From NCBI GenBank assembly GCA_002704225.1, contig PAFU01000047.1:32480-96479 (forward strand): a DNA stretch of 64,000 nucleotides. Reading direction: 5' to 3'. The stretch is from Gammaproteobacteria bacterium. Its GTDB lineage: Bacteria > Pseudomonadota > Gammaproteobacteria > Pseudomonadales > Azotimanducaceae. Both the position numbers and the translations under genes were made by a program. Below, one piece after another: positions 39,143-48,408 of this stretch (position 1 is the first letter of the stretch; each line of letters opens with the position of its first letter). The notes beneath the pieces were generated by a model, which saw only the letters and a program-made list of their open reading frames with translations, was not told the DNA's origin and searched no databases.

Positions 39143-39534
39143 GCAGGGAACTCGACGTAGCGATCGGCGGTCGCGATTGCGCCGATGAGCTGGCCAAGGC
39201 CGACAAGTTCAAATGTGTTGCTCAATGTGTCCGAGGGCAAGTCGTAGCGCGCTTGTTCTGTTGCATCCACGACCCCGCGCTTGATACCGCTGGCGATACA
39301 TATGGCGAGCTCGGTGCCACCTTCGCTCAGAGATTTCCAGCGCGTTGCGAGATTCACATTGTATCGCGTTTGCGGCGGTACGTGGCTGTTCAGACCTTGA
39401 TAAACGCCCTCGTGAAAGAAGAACACGCGTTCAATCTGATGCCCACGGGCGAGTAACGCATCGGCAAAGCCAAGGGCGTGAGCCGCAGCATTACTGGAAT
39501 AGGGTGCACCGTGAACGGCAAGGGCATAAATCAT
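39139..39534 (-). CDS. tusD: Sulfur relay protein TusD (DsrE family)
   Basis: Takes sulfur from TusA as a persulfide on its active cysteine. The 131 residues have AHALGFADALLARGHQIERV, FFFHEGVY and ELAICIASGIKRGVVD, in which Cys is the expected sulfur acceptor. It is the first of four overlapping or touching tus genes. Its start is 24 bp after the stop of the RND permease on the same strand, so read-through from the efflux operon is possible. Confidence 0.92.
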   Translation of the reverse strand: MIYALAVHGAPYSSNAAAHALGFADALLARGHQIERVFFFHEGVYQGLNSHVPPQTRYNVNLATRWKSLSEGGTELAICIASGIKRGVVDATEQARYDLPSDTLSNTFELVGLGQLIGAIATADRYVEFPA

Positions 39535-39558
39535 GTCGCTATGGTACCCGAACAGGCA

Positions 39559-42500
39559 TTAGCTGGTCTGCAGTTCAGGTACTGATCGAGTTCCCACCAG
39601 GGCTTTGACGTCTTCAAGAATGACGATCAATGCCGGAATCAAGAACAGAATAATAACGCTGGCGAACACGATGCCGGTAGCCAGACTGACGGCCATGGGG
39701 ATAAGAAATTGAGCCTGGGTACTGGTCTCGAACAGCATCGGTGTTAAGCCGAGGGCTGTGGTGGCCGTGGTCAGGAATATGGCGCGAAAACGTCGCCTAG
39801 ACGCCTCGGTTACCGATGCCTGAACTGGCATGCCCGACGCGCGATTGCGGTTGTACTGATCCATGAGTACCAACGAATCGTTCACGACCACCCCGCTGAG
39901 AGCCACGATGCCGAAGATGGAAATAAACGAAATGTTATAGCCCAACAGAAAGTGGCCGATCACAGCACCGGCGGCACCAAAGGGTACGCCCGCCAGCACC
40001 ACGAAGGGCTGTAAATAGCTGCGCGTCTGAGAAGCCAGCAGAACGAAAATCGTTAACATCGCCACTGCCATCATGCGCCCAAGGGACGCCATATCCTCAG
40101 ACTCTTCCTTGCCTTGGCCTGCTTGGTTTACCTGCAGGCCAGGATATCGCGTCAGGAGCGCCGGAATGATGTCATTCAGTACCTGACTGTTGGCCTGCGT
40201 CGGCGTGGTCAGGCTATTGTCCACCTCGCTGGTGACACTGACGATTCGCAGGCCATCAACCCGTTCAATGCTAGAAAAGCTCCGGGACTCTTTGAGTCTC
40301 GCCACGGTAGACAGTGGCGTTTGAGTGCCGTCCTGTAAGCGAATGCGGATACGCTCCAAGTCTTGGGTGCTTTGTCGCTGGCTTTCAGGGTAGCGAACCA
40401 TGACCTTAAGCTCGTTGCGCCCACGCTGAATCCGCTGCACTTCTTGGCCAAAAAAGCTGTTGCGCAGCTGTCGCGCTACGTCTGCGGGCAGCAGACCGGC
40501 CGCTTCGCCGGCAGGCGTCAGTTCGATATCAAACTGGCGTTTGCCGAGATTGAACGTGTCTTGAATGTCGTAAAGACCGGTCAGTTCGGCATAACGCTCC
40601 TTCAAGTCGTCCACGGCGGCAAATAAAACCGTATCGTCTTGATGCGCGAGGCGAAATTCCACCGCTGCGCCATTGCTGAAAAAGTTCGAGCGAAAAGACA
40701 GGCTCTCCACCCCGCCAATCTCTCCAGTTGCGATACGCCACTGACGTTCCAGCTCGCCCGCAGAAAGCGTTCGTAAGGGCTCGTCTTGCAGCGTGATGGT
40801 CATCGACGCCAAATGACTGGCGGTCGTCATGGCAGTGCCGCCGCCGGGTCCGCCGCCAGCACGACTGGCACCTCCAATCGTCGCGCTTATAGCGCTGAAT
40901 GCCGTCCCGTTATTGGCTTCGTTAACCTGATAGGCGGCTTCAATGATTCGGTTAGCCGCCAGTTCGGTCGAGCGAAAAGGGGTACCTACCGGGAAGGTGA
41001 GATTGGCTCGTATGGTGTCTGATTCTAGATCAGGGAAAAAGATGAAGCGTACGGCGCCACTGGAGACTGTGGCTGCCGCGACGACCAAAAGGCAAATGCC
41101 GCAAAGCAGGGAAAAGTACCGACGTTGAACAGCCCAAGAGACGCCGGGTAAGAAGACGCGATCTCGAAAAGACATGACCTTGCGGCTCACCGAGTCCTGA
41201 AAGCTTTTGAGGGGCCCTGTGCTCCACGACTGACCATGTGATAGGTGGGCAGGCAAGATGAAGAAGACTTCCAGAAGCGACATGCTGAGTACCAAGATGA
41301 CCACGATGGGAACGGAGCCGAGGATTTGTCCAAAGGTACCTGTGACGAACAGAAGAGGGGCGAAGGCCGCAATGGTCGTCAGAACGCCGATGGTCACCGG
41401 ACTGAAAACGCCTTGAATACCGCGCAGGGTAGCAGCTGGGTTAAGGCCGTGTTTTTCCTGCTCCGTGATGATGTTCTCTCCAACGACCACCGCATCGTCG
41501 ACGACGATACCCAGCACGATAATCAGAGCAAATAACGAGACCATGTTGATGTTCACACCAAAGGGGGCAAAGAACAAAAACGCACCGAGAAACGAGATCG
41601 GCACGCCCATGGCGACCCAAGTGGCTAAGCGCAGGTCCAGCATGATGACCAGGAAAAGAAAGACCAAGGCGAACCCCAGAAGTCCGTTGCGTACCAGTAG
41701 ACTCAGTCGCTGCTCGAGAATGTTTGTTTGGTCATCCCAAATTTCCACCGATGTACCTTGGGGCGCTTGGTAACTGCCAAGGAAAGCCTTCAGCTGGGAG
41801 GCAATAAATAGGGCGTCTTCCGCTTCTGACTTTTCGACTTTGACCAGCAAACTCTGCCGACCATTGAATTCCTGAATCACATCGTCGTCGACGAATCCGT
41901 CGCGGATGGTTGCCACATCACCCAGTCTTAAAATGCTGCCATCAGGCTCTGCGCGCAACACGATGTCGGAGAATTCGGGTCCGGTTAGGCGTTTTTTATT
42001 CGTCCGCAGTAACAGGTCTCCGGCGTCGGTTCGCAGTTCCCCAGCGGACAAATTGAGTGATGACGAATTGATTGCTCTGGCAAGATCGGCAATCGATAAA
42101 TTGAATTGGCGAAGCGTTTCTTCGCTGACTTCGACGGATATTTCCAGGTCACGCGCGCCCATCAACGAAACCAAGGTCACACTGGGCAGCGTCAGCAGTT
42201 GATCGGCCAGAGACTCGGCAGCTTTGCGTAACGTCATTTCGTCTCGATTGGATGTCACGACGAGGGTCATGACATCGCTGACGGTTTGGGCTCTCTCAAT
42301 CTCGGGTTGCTCTGCATTTTCCGGGGGGAAATCTGCAATGCGTTCTACGGCGGACTCCACGTCGTCTTTGACTTCTTTGTCATCGACGTAATCCTTAAGT
42401 TCGATGGTCACAGTGCCAACGTTCTCGGCGGCGGAGGAACGCACTTCATCAACCCCTTCAATTCCCAGTACGGCCTCTTCAACGCGGCGCGTAATGGCTT

Positions 42501-42759
42501 CCTCGACTTCACTGGGCGTCGCTCCGGGGTAGGGAACGACGACGGTGATAATCCCAGGATTCAGGGTGGGAAACACTTGGGCGTTCAGACCGATCCCTGA
42601 AATCAATCCGCCAATCAGGAGCAACCCCATCATGAGGTTGGCTGCGACGGAATTGTTGGCGAAGTAGGCAATAATGCCAAGATCACTGGCGTTCCTGACT
42701 GACTGATGAGCTGATGTGCTCGCGGCTGAGTTAGCCTGAATTTTTTCGCTATTATCCAT
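39559..42759 (-). CDS. RND efflux permease, HAE1/AcrB-like family
   Basis: Inner-membrane proton-driven exporter of about 12 transmembrane segments, 1066 residues. The first TM follows a hydrophilic 25-residue N-terminus. Porter-domain motifs include VPYPGATPSEVEEAITRRVE, and TM4 contains the proton-relay aspartates in LGIVVDDAVVVGEN. TM10-12 contain LSGVVVNDSLVLMDQYNR and FLTTATTALGLTPML. The family accepts drugs, lipids or small molecules; the substrate cannot be told here. The membrane-fusion partner lies 5 bp upstream. No outer-membrane factor or regulator is adjacent, so it probably uses a TolC encoded elsewhere. Confidence 0.92.
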   Translation of the reverse strand: MDNSEKIQANSAASTSAHQSVRNASDLGIIAYFANNSVAANLMMGLLLIGGLISGIGLNAQVFPTLNPGIITVVVPYPGATPSEVEEAITRRVEEAVLGIEGVDEVRSSAAENVGTVTIELKDYVDDKEVKDDVESAVERIADFPPENAEQPEIERAQTVSDVMTLVVTSNRDEMTLRKAAESLADQLLTLPSVTLVSLMGARDLEISVEVSEETLRQFNLSIADLARAINSSSLNLSAGELRTDAGDLLLRTNKKRLTGPEFSDIVLRAEPDGSILRLGDVATIRDGFVDDDVIQEFNGRQSLLVKVEKSEAEDALFIASQLKAFLGSYQAPQGTSVEIWDDQTNILEQRLSLLVRNGLLGFALVFLFLVIMLDLRLATWVAMGVPISFLGAFLFFAPFGVNINMVSLFALIIVLGIVVDDAVVVGENIITEQEKHGLNPAATLRGIQGVFSPVTIGVLTTIAAFAPLLFVTGTFGQILGSVPIVVILVLSMSLLEVFFILPAHLSHGQSWSTGPLKSFQDSVSRKVMSFRDRVFLPGVSWAVQRRYFSLLCGICLLVVAAATVSSGAVRFIFFPDLESDTIRANLTFPVGTPFRSTELAANRIIEAAYQVNEANNGTAFSAISATIGGASRAGGGPGGGTAMTTASHLASMTITLQDEPLRTLSAGELERQWRIATGEIGGVESLSFRSNFFSNGAAVEFRLAHQDDTVLFAAVDDLKERYAELTGLYDIQDTFNLGKRQFDIELTPAGEAAGLLPADVARQLRNSFFGQEVQRIQRGRNELKVMVRYPESQRQSTQDLERIRIRLQDGTQTPLSTVARLKESRSFSSIERVDGLRIVSVTSEVDNSLTTPTQANSQVLNDIIPALLTRYPGLQVNQAGQGKEESEDMASLGRMMAVAMLTIFVLLASQTRSYLQPFVVLAGVPFGAAGAVIGHFLLGYNISFISIFGIVALSGVVVNDSLVLMDQYNRNRASGMPVQASVTEASRRRFRAIFLTTATTALGLTPMLFETSTQAQFLIPMAVSLATGIVFASVIILFLIPALIVILEDVKALVGTRSVPELQTS

Positions 42760-42764
42760 TGGCT

Positions 42765-44033
42765 TTAGCTGTCCTGGGATACGAACGGGATTGTCGCTAC
42801 GGGCATTCCTGCGCTGATGCCGGAGACGCTGCCGATCACAATGCCTTCGCCGATGTCGAAGCCTTTTACCACGATGCCCTGAGAGTTCCTGCCCAATACA
42901 TTAGTCCGATGTTCGCGCAGGGTTCCGCCGCGCACATACAATAGCGTGTCGCCTGCCTGAAGAGCCGCCTCAGGAATCACGAGGCTGTTTGGGTGTTCAG
43001 GGCCCTCGATCATCACATCCGCAAACATGCCGGGCTTGAGCTTCAATGTTGAATTCGCTGAACCTTGTGGTAGCGGTACGTACAGGCGGGCGAAGCGGCT
43101 TCGAGAATCCAGCTCGGCGCTGGCTCGATCAATGACCGCTTCGAAGCGCTGACCATCGGCCAGAATTTGAACCCGACGATTTTTCACCGGAGCGATCTGA
43201 GCAAGGTCGGATTGAGCAATAGGCACCACAAGTTCGACGCTGTTGAGTGCATACGCCTGACCGAACGATTTGCCACTGCTGATGAGCTGTCCAATTTGCG
43301 CACTGCTTTGGGTAATCATGCCGTCGAACGGCATGGAGAAGCGCGTCCGTTGCAGATTCAGTTGGGCGATGTCTGCGCGGGATTCTGCTGCCAGCAACTG
43401 TGCCTTGGCTTGGGCGATCTGAGGGCGTAACGCGACCAAACTGGGCACCGCTTTATTCGGATTGACCAGTCCATAGTTACGCACAGCGGCGTCGCTCTTT
43501 GCCTGCTGCAGCTGCAGGTTGGCGATTTGTACCTCCACATCGGCTCTTGCTTGGCGCAGCTGGAGCAAAAATTCGTCTTGTTCAAGCTCCACGAGGACGT
43601 CGCCTGCCTGGAACCCACCGCCAACAGCCATGGCAGAGTCCATACGGGCAATACGTCCCGTTACCTGGGTAACCAAGTCGACGCTGCTTGAAACGCTAAC
43701 GGCACCATTACCTTCAACCAGGACCCGATGGACTCCGGCTAAGGGTGTAATGATTGCCACATTAGGCGCAGGGGAGACGTCTGCGGCAGCCATCCCTGCC
43801 ATCCCTTGAACGCTCGCAGGGGCTGAAGGTGCTCGGGAGTAGTAAACTGCCACGGCCATCAGCAGGAGTACGAGCAAAATTTGCAAGATTCCGATGATAC
43901 GCGAGCGTTTGCTCGGCGTTTCTGGCTTGGCCAGTGCATTGCTTGCGCCGGTTGGCTCGAGATCAGTCATTGGAGGCATGAGCTTGTCGTCGCTCTGCGC
44001 GCTTGTGTGGATGTTTTTCAAGTTCTTTAACAT
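42765..44033 (-). CDS. RND efflux periplasmic adaptor (membrane-fusion protein)
   Basis: Links the RND permease to an outer-membrane channel. The 422 residues have one N-terminal membrane anchor (IIGILQILLVLLLMAVAVYY, about 47-66), then a lipoyl half-motif AMAVGGGFQAGDVLVELEQD, a coiled-coil hairpin (RQARADVEVQIANLQLQQAK to SRADIAQLNLQRT), the second lipoyl half MPFDGMITQSSAQIGQLI, and a beta-barrel/proximal domain. The start is ATG 44033; an ATG at 43978 (MPPMTDLEP) is a possible alternative. It forms an operon with the permease and perhaps tusDCBE. Confidence 0.9.
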   Translation of the reverse strand: MLKNLKNIHTSAQSDDKLMPPMTDLEPTGASNALAKPETPSKRSRIIGILQILLVLLLMAVAVYYSRAPSAPASVQGMAGMAAADVSPAPNVAIITPLAGVHRVLVEGNGAVSVSSSVDLVTQVTGRIARMDSAMAVGGGFQAGDVLVELEQDEFLLQLRQARADVEVQIANLQLQQAKSDAAVRNYGLVNPNKAVPSLVALRPQIAQAKAQLLAAESRADIAQLNLQRTRFSMPFDGMITQSSAQIGQLISSGKSFGQAYALNSVELVVPIAQSDLAQIAPVKNRRVQILADGQRFEAVIDRASAELDSRSRFARLYVPLPQGSANSTLKLKPGMFADVMIEGPEHPNSLVIPEAALQAGDTLLYVRGGTLREHRTNVLGRNSQGIVVKGFDIGEGIVIGSVSGISAGMPVATIPFVSQDS

Positions 44034-44272
44034 AGGCGTAGACCTTTGGGCATTCGATAGACTTTGCGGCGCGACAGACGTGGACGTTCAAAAGTATCTC
44101 GTGGTGGTCATGAACTGTTTGTGAAGAGATTTGATCAATCGCATAGGGTTTTTCGACATAGCACGCTGCCTTCATTACCATGCATTGCTGCAAAACCAGC
44201 GCTGTTGGATTTATCCTCCCAGTGCGATGACGCATCTCGACCCCTGAGTTTATCGATACATAAGGAAATACC

Positions 44273-45379
44273 ATGAGCGAATCCGAATCATTACAGCCGG
44301 AACGCCGCCTCGATCAACCACTGCAGTTTAAGTCCGGTCAGCGAATGAAGAACCGATTTATGCTGGCTCCGCTGACCAATTCACAAAGTCATGCCGATGG
44401 ACGCTTGTCTGATGAAGAATTTCACTGGCTTACCATGCGAGCCAAGGGTCAATTCGGGTTGACCATGACCTGTGCTGCACACGTACAGGCCGTGGGGCAG
44501 GGGTTTCCGGGGCAGTTGGGTATTTTTGGCGATGAACACCTCGAAGGTCATGTCCGCCTTGCCAAGGCGATCAAGGACGAAGACAGCATTGCCGTGGTGC
44601 AGTTACATCATGCGGGCATGCGCTCGCCCAAGGAGTTGATTGGCGAATCGCCTGTTTGCCCATCGGATGACGCCGAAACCGGGTCACGGGCGCTGTCTCT
44701 GGCCGAAGTGCATCAACTTCGAGACGATTTCATCGCCGGCGCGGTGCGTTCGCAGCAGGCGGGTTACGACGGTGTGGAAATTCATGGCGCTCATGGTTAC
44801 ATCGTTTGTCAGTTTTTGAGCCCTGAGACGAATCAGCGCGATGACGAATACGGTGGCTCACTGGAAAATCGACAGCGATTATTGATGGAGATTGCTGCCG
44901 GTATACGCAGCCAGTGCGGCGCGGAATTCTTGTTGGGCGTTCGCGTGTCTCCCGAGCGTTTTGGCATGCAGTTACAAGAAGTTTTGAATACCTGTCAGCT
45001 GTTGATTGATCGAGATCTGGTGGATTTCTTGGATATCTCACTGTGGGACAGTTTTAAGCTGCCGGCTGAAGAAGAGTATCAAAAGCAAAGCCTGCTGGAT
45101 TACTTTGCGCAGTTGAGGCGTGGGCAAGTCATGCTGACGGTGGCGGGTAAAATACGCACGGCCCAAGAATGCCAGGCGGTGATCGGGTCCGATGTCGACT
45201 TTGTCACCATAGGACGAGCGGCGATTTTGCATCACGATTTCCCTCAAAAAGTGTTGCAGAACCCGGAGTTTGAACCCATTGCCAACCCGGTAAGCCGAGA
45301 CCACTTGCTTGCCGAGGGGCTGAGTCCTGTCTTTGTTGACTATATGAACAGTTGGAAAGGCTTTGTCGCAGAAGATTAA
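44273..45379 (+). CDS. NADH:flavin oxidoreductase, Old Yellow Enzyme family
   Basis: FMN-dependent ene-reductase-type TIM barrel, 368 residues. Evidence: KNRFMLAPLTNSQSHADGRL near residues 26-45, VVQLHHAGMRSPKEL (His-containing substrate site), GYDGVEIHGAHGYIVCQFLS, the signature TNQRDDEYGGSLENRQRL and the C-terminal FVTIGRAAI that contacts FMN phosphate. Such enzymes reduce activated C=C bonds; the substrate is unknown. An AAGGA ribosome site precedes the ATG. The 239 bp before it separate it from the divergent efflux operon and contain no gene I can see. A short dyad follows the stop. Confidence 0.9.
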   Translation: MSESESLQPERRLDQPLQFKSGQRMKNRFMLAPLTNSQSHADGRLSDEEFHWLTMRAKGQFGLTMTCAAHVQAVGQGFPGQLGIFGDEHLEGHVRLAKAIKDEDSIAVVQLHHAGMRSPKELIGESPVCPSDDAETGSRALSLAEVHQLRDDFIAGAVRSQQAGYDGVEIHGAHGYIVCQFLSPETNQRDDEYGGSLENRQRLLMEIAAGIRSQCGAEFLLGVRVSPERFGMQLQEVLNTCQLLIDRDLVDFLDISLWDSFKLPAEEEYQKQSLLDYFAQLRRGQVMLTVAGKIRTAQECQAVIGSDVDFVTIGRAAILHHDFPQKVLQNPEFEPIANPVSRDHLLAEGLSPVFVDYMNSWKGFVAED

Positions 45380-45389
45380 CGCTGGCTTC

Positions 45390-45405
45390 ACGGTGACTTC
45401 ACCGT
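45390..45405 (+). terminator. Short dyad after the flavin oxidoreductase gene
   Basis: ACGGTGA and TCACCGT are perfect complements separated by two bases (or a 6-bp stem with an ACTT loop). It lies 11 bp past the stop. No U-tract follows, so a terminator or operator function is only possible. Confidence 0.35.
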
Positions 45406-45444
45406 TGCGCCCATACGATGCGCCGACATTTCAAAGGTTGGCCT

Positions 45445-46161
45445 ATGAATCGGATTGGGATTATCGGAGACGTGCATGCGGAGCATGGTCGCCTTGCAGC
45501 GGCGCTGGAATTCCTCCTCAACCAGAGGGTTGATGCACTGATTTGCACCGGCGATTTGCCGGACGGCGTGGGTGACCTAGACGCCTGCTGTGATCTGCTG
45601 CGGGCAGCTGAGGTACTGACGGTGGCAGGGAACCACGACCGCTGGTTTTTGCAGGATCGGGTACGCCATGTGCAAGATGCCCATCTGCGTGAAAACGCCT
45701 CCAAGGACACGATCCGGTTCATCGAAAGTCTGCCCAAAATGCGGACGCTGAAAACTCCCGCAGGCGCACTGATGCTGTGCCATGGCGTGCTGGAGGACGA
45801 CTTGGCCAAAATCTGGCCTGGATCTGAGCGTTCCAGCAGCCGATGTTCTGCCGCGCTCGATGCCTTGCTGCAGGAAACGGATCCGCCACGCTTTGTGATT
45901 AACGGGCATATGCACTTTCGAACCGTGATCGACTTTCCTCGTACCCAGGTGATTAACGGCGGTACCCTGAAGGGCCAGTACGCTGGCTTTTCCATTTTGG
46001 ATGTTGGCAACAGTCGGATCGACAGTTTCAACTTCTCGACCGAAAATGACATTGAACTTGCACGGCAGCTTGATTTAGGCGCTCATCTCGGTCGCCGGGT
46101 ATGGCGAAATACAGACGATTTTGATGGCGAATGGCAGCCGGTGATTTTGCACAGTGCGTGA
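45445..46161 (+). CDS. Metallophosphoesterase family protein
   Basis: A 238-residue dinuclear-metal phosphoesterase of the calcineurin-like fold. The metal ligands are visible in order: GDVHAEHG (about 8-15), CTGDLPDG, VAGNHDRWF, LCHGVLEDD and INGHMHFR. It is cytoplasmic, with no signal peptide. The likely type is YfcE/MJ0936-like, but the substrate is open. I chose ATG 45445 (MNRIGIIGDVH) because the family begins right at the first beta strand; an upstream ATG at 45418 would add nine residues. A CsaA-like gene follows after 31 bp. Confidence 0.85.
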   Translation: MNRIGIIGDVHAEHGRLAAALEFLLNQRVDALICTGDLPDGVGDLDACCDLLRAAEVLTVAGNHDRWFLQDRVRHVQDAHLRENASKDTIRFIESLPKMRTLKTPAGALMLCHGVLEDDLAKIWPGSERSSSRCSAALDALLQETDPPRFVINGHMHFRTVIDFPRTQVINGGTLKGQYAGFSILDVGNSRIDSFNFSTENDIELARQLDLGAHLGRRVWRNTDDFDGEWQPVILHSA

Positions 46162-46192
46162 GCCAGGCGGAGACTGAGGCCTTGGAGCAAAC

Positions 46193-46540
46193 ATGGATCG
46201 AAAGCCAGAAATAACCTGGGACGACTTCAGCAAACTCGATATCCGCGTGGGCACGGTGGAACGCGCCGAAGCGTTCCCAGAAGCACGCCGACCGGCGATC
46301 AAGCTCTGGTTGGATTTTGGCGAGGGCGTTGGCGTACTTAAGACCAGTGCGCAAATTACCGCGCATTACACGCCAGAGGTTCTGTTGGGTCGGCAATTGG
46401 TCGCCGTCGTGAATTTTCCCCCCAAACAAATCGGCTCGTTTATGAGCCAGTGCCTGGTGCTCGGGGCAATCGAATCCGGCGGGGATGTTGTATTGCTCGG
46501 CGCTGATCATCCGGTTGCTGCAGGCTTACCCATCGCCTAG
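46193..46540 (+). CDS. CsaA/YgjH-like tRNA-binding domain protein
   Basis: A 115-residue stand-alone OB-fold of the EMAPII/MetRS-C type. The pattern DFSKLDIRVGTVERAEAFPEA, ARRPAIKLWLDFG, ITAHYTPEVLLGRQLVAVVN and PPKQIGSFMSQCLVLGA matches CsaA, a small dimeric protein described as a chaperone-like tRNA-binding protein in Bacillus. The role here is inferred. It shares direction and spacing with the metallophosphoesterase upstream. Confidence 0.87.
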   Translation: MDRKPEITWDDFSKLDIRVGTVERAEAFPEARRPAIKLWLDFGEGVGVLKTSAQITAHYTPEVLLGRQLVAVVNFPPKQIGSFMSQCLVLGAIESGGDVVLLGADHPVAAGLPIA

Positions 46541-46654
46541 GGCATGCTGTTATTGGGTCGACTGGTTAGCACAGAGTCCGAACTCGCCTTTGCGCTCCGC
46601 TCGTCCTTTGGCGATAGTGCAACGTGGTTTATTGAATAGATTACAGAGGCGAGC

Positions 46655-48307
46655 ATGGCGACCACAGCGGGTAAACGAGAGGCTGACTATATTGTGATCG
46701 GAGCGGGCAGTGCTGGCTGTGTGCTGGCGAACCGCCTGTCGGCAAATAGAGACAATCAGGTACTTTTGTTGGAAGCCGGTGGCGAAGACAAAAATTTCTT
46801 CATTCACATGCCGGCCGGCTATGCCCAACTGGTGCCTCAAGCCAACGCCTCGAATTACGGTTACGAAACCGAGCCAGAGGCTAACGTGGGTGGACGCAGG
46901 ATGTATTGGCCACGGGGACGGGGTTGGGGCGGATCGTCCTCGATCAATGCCATGGTCTATATTCGCGGACACGCAGCGGATTATGAGCGGTGGTCTCAAG
47001 ACGGCAATGCCGGTTGGTCCTACGCCGAAGTGCTGCCGTATTTTAAACGAGCGGAATCCTTCGAGGGCAATGGCGACGAGGCATACCACGGCCATAGCGG
47101 GCCACTTGGGGTCAAAAAATCCGACCGTACCGATGATCTGCTGCTGGATCGGTTCGTACAAGCCGGGGCACAGGCAGGGTTTCCGTTAACCGACGACTTT
47201 AATGGGCGCCAGCAGGAAGGATTTTCCCGCTACGAACACACCATGAAGGGCACCAAACGCTGCAGTGCGGCCAGAGCCTATCTGCATCCGGTGCGAGATC
47301 GGCAGAATCTCGAGATTTTGTCACAGACCAGTGTGGATCGAGTTCGGTTCGAGGAGCGTCGCGCGGTTGCCGTGGACGTTGTTGTGAAGGGCGAACGGCA
47401 AACCCTAACCGCGCGCAAGGAAATTATCTTGTCAGCGGGTGCTCTGAACTCACCTCAAATTCTGCTTCGTTCTGGTGTTGGTCCGGCAGGTCAAATCACG
47501 CCTCACGGGTTGGCCATGGTGCATGAACTGCCGGGCGTCGGACAAAACTTACAGGACCACATTGGCGTCGTCAGTCAGTTCGCCTGCACCCAGCCCGTGA
47601 CGCTGGCGCGTTCCGCCACACCCCTAGGCACCCTCTGGGCCGGCATCAAATATTTGACCGGCGGCGGTGGCGATGCCTCTTTTCCGCCAACGGCAGGCGG
47701 CGCGTTTATTAAGTCCCATCCCAGTAAGGATTTGCCCGATATGCAAATTCACTACGTCAGCGTTGCCATGGCGGACGTTCACGGCAGAGCAGGGGTGACG
47801 CCCGGACATGGCTTTTCCAGCATCGTGTACGCCTGTCGTCCGCAAAGCCGCGGTTATTTGGGTTTACGTGACGCTCAAGTAGACAGTGCGCCGGCCCTGT
47901 ACCCGAATTACTTTTCGGTAGAGCAGGACCTTATCGATACCCGTAACGGATTTCGGGAAACTCGCCGAGTTTTTCTGCAGGCGGCATTTGATGAGTATCG
48001 TGGCGATCAGCTTAAGCCACCGGCTGAGATTAACGTTGACAGCGACGATGAGTTGGACGCTTGGATCCGCAGCACGGGTGAGACGCTCTATCACCCAGTG
48101 GGCACCTGCAAAATGGGGCAGGACGATATGTCAGTCACCAACGAACAAGGACAGGTGCATGGCCTATCCGGTTTGCGCGTCGTCGACGCCTCGCTGATGC
48201 CAACCCTCATTGCAGGCAACACGAATGCGCCGACAATAATGATGGCAGAGAAGATTTCCGATGCTATTTTAGGACATCAGGCTCTACCAGCAGAGATGCC
48301 AGCCTAA
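46655..48307 (+). CDS. GMC-family FAD alcohol dehydrogenase (choline dehydrogenase-like)
   Basis: Oxidises an alcohol with FAD and passes electrons to a membrane or soluble acceptor. The 550 residues start with the Rossmann motif YIVIGAGSAGCVLANRLS (about 10-27), then RGRGWGGSSSINAMVYIRG (GMC signature 1), GALNSPQILLRSGVGP (signature 2), and the C-terminal catalytic HPVGTCKMG and NTNAPTIMMAEKISD with His and Asn. It resembles BetA and AlkJ equally, and no bet genes are nearby, so no symbol is given. It lies upstream of the DUF1800/DUF1501 pair with a purine-rich 100-bp gap. Confidence 0.88.
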   Translation: MATTAGKREADYIVIGAGSAGCVLANRLSANRDNQVLLLEAGGEDKNFFIHMPAGYAQLVPQANASNYGYETEPEANVGGRRMYWPRGRGWGGSSSINAMVYIRGHAADYERWSQDGNAGWSYAEVLPYFKRAESFEGNGDEAYHGHSGPLGVKKSDRTDDLLLDRFVQAGAQAGFPLTDDFNGRQQEGFSRYEHTMKGTKRCSAARAYLHPVRDRQNLEILSQTSVDRVRFEERRAVAVDVVVKGERQTLTARKEIILSAGALNSPQILLRSGVGPAGQITPHGLAMVHELPGVGQNLQDHIGVVSQFACTQPVTLARSATPLGTLWAGIKYLTGGGGDASFPPTAGGAFIKSHPSKDLPDMQIHYVSVAMADVHGRAGVTPGHGFSSIVYACRPQSRGYLGLRDAQVDSAPALYPNYFSVEQDLIDTRNGFRETRRVFLQAAFDEYRGDQLKPPAEINVDSDDELDAWIRSTGETLYHPVGTCKMGQDDMSVTNEQGQVHGLSGLRVVDASLMPTLIAGNTNAPTIMMAEKISDAILGHQALPAEMPA

Positions 48308-48408
48308 TCAGCTGAGGCACGTTTCTGAGTTAACAGGTTGGACAGGCGAGAGAGCCAGAGGGCCAGAGAGAACTCGGGAGAGAATCAAGGGTGAGGAGAG
48401 GGGATCCC

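Noticed and set aside
45399..46052. 217-codon open frame antisense to the metallophosphoesterase gene
   Set aside because: The product is Ser/Arg-rich with no domain pattern, and the sense strand encodes an intact enzyme with all metal motifs.
46550..47161. 203-codon open frame antisense to the GMC oxidoreductase gene
   Set aside because: It mirrors the codon pattern of the sense gene and shows no motif.
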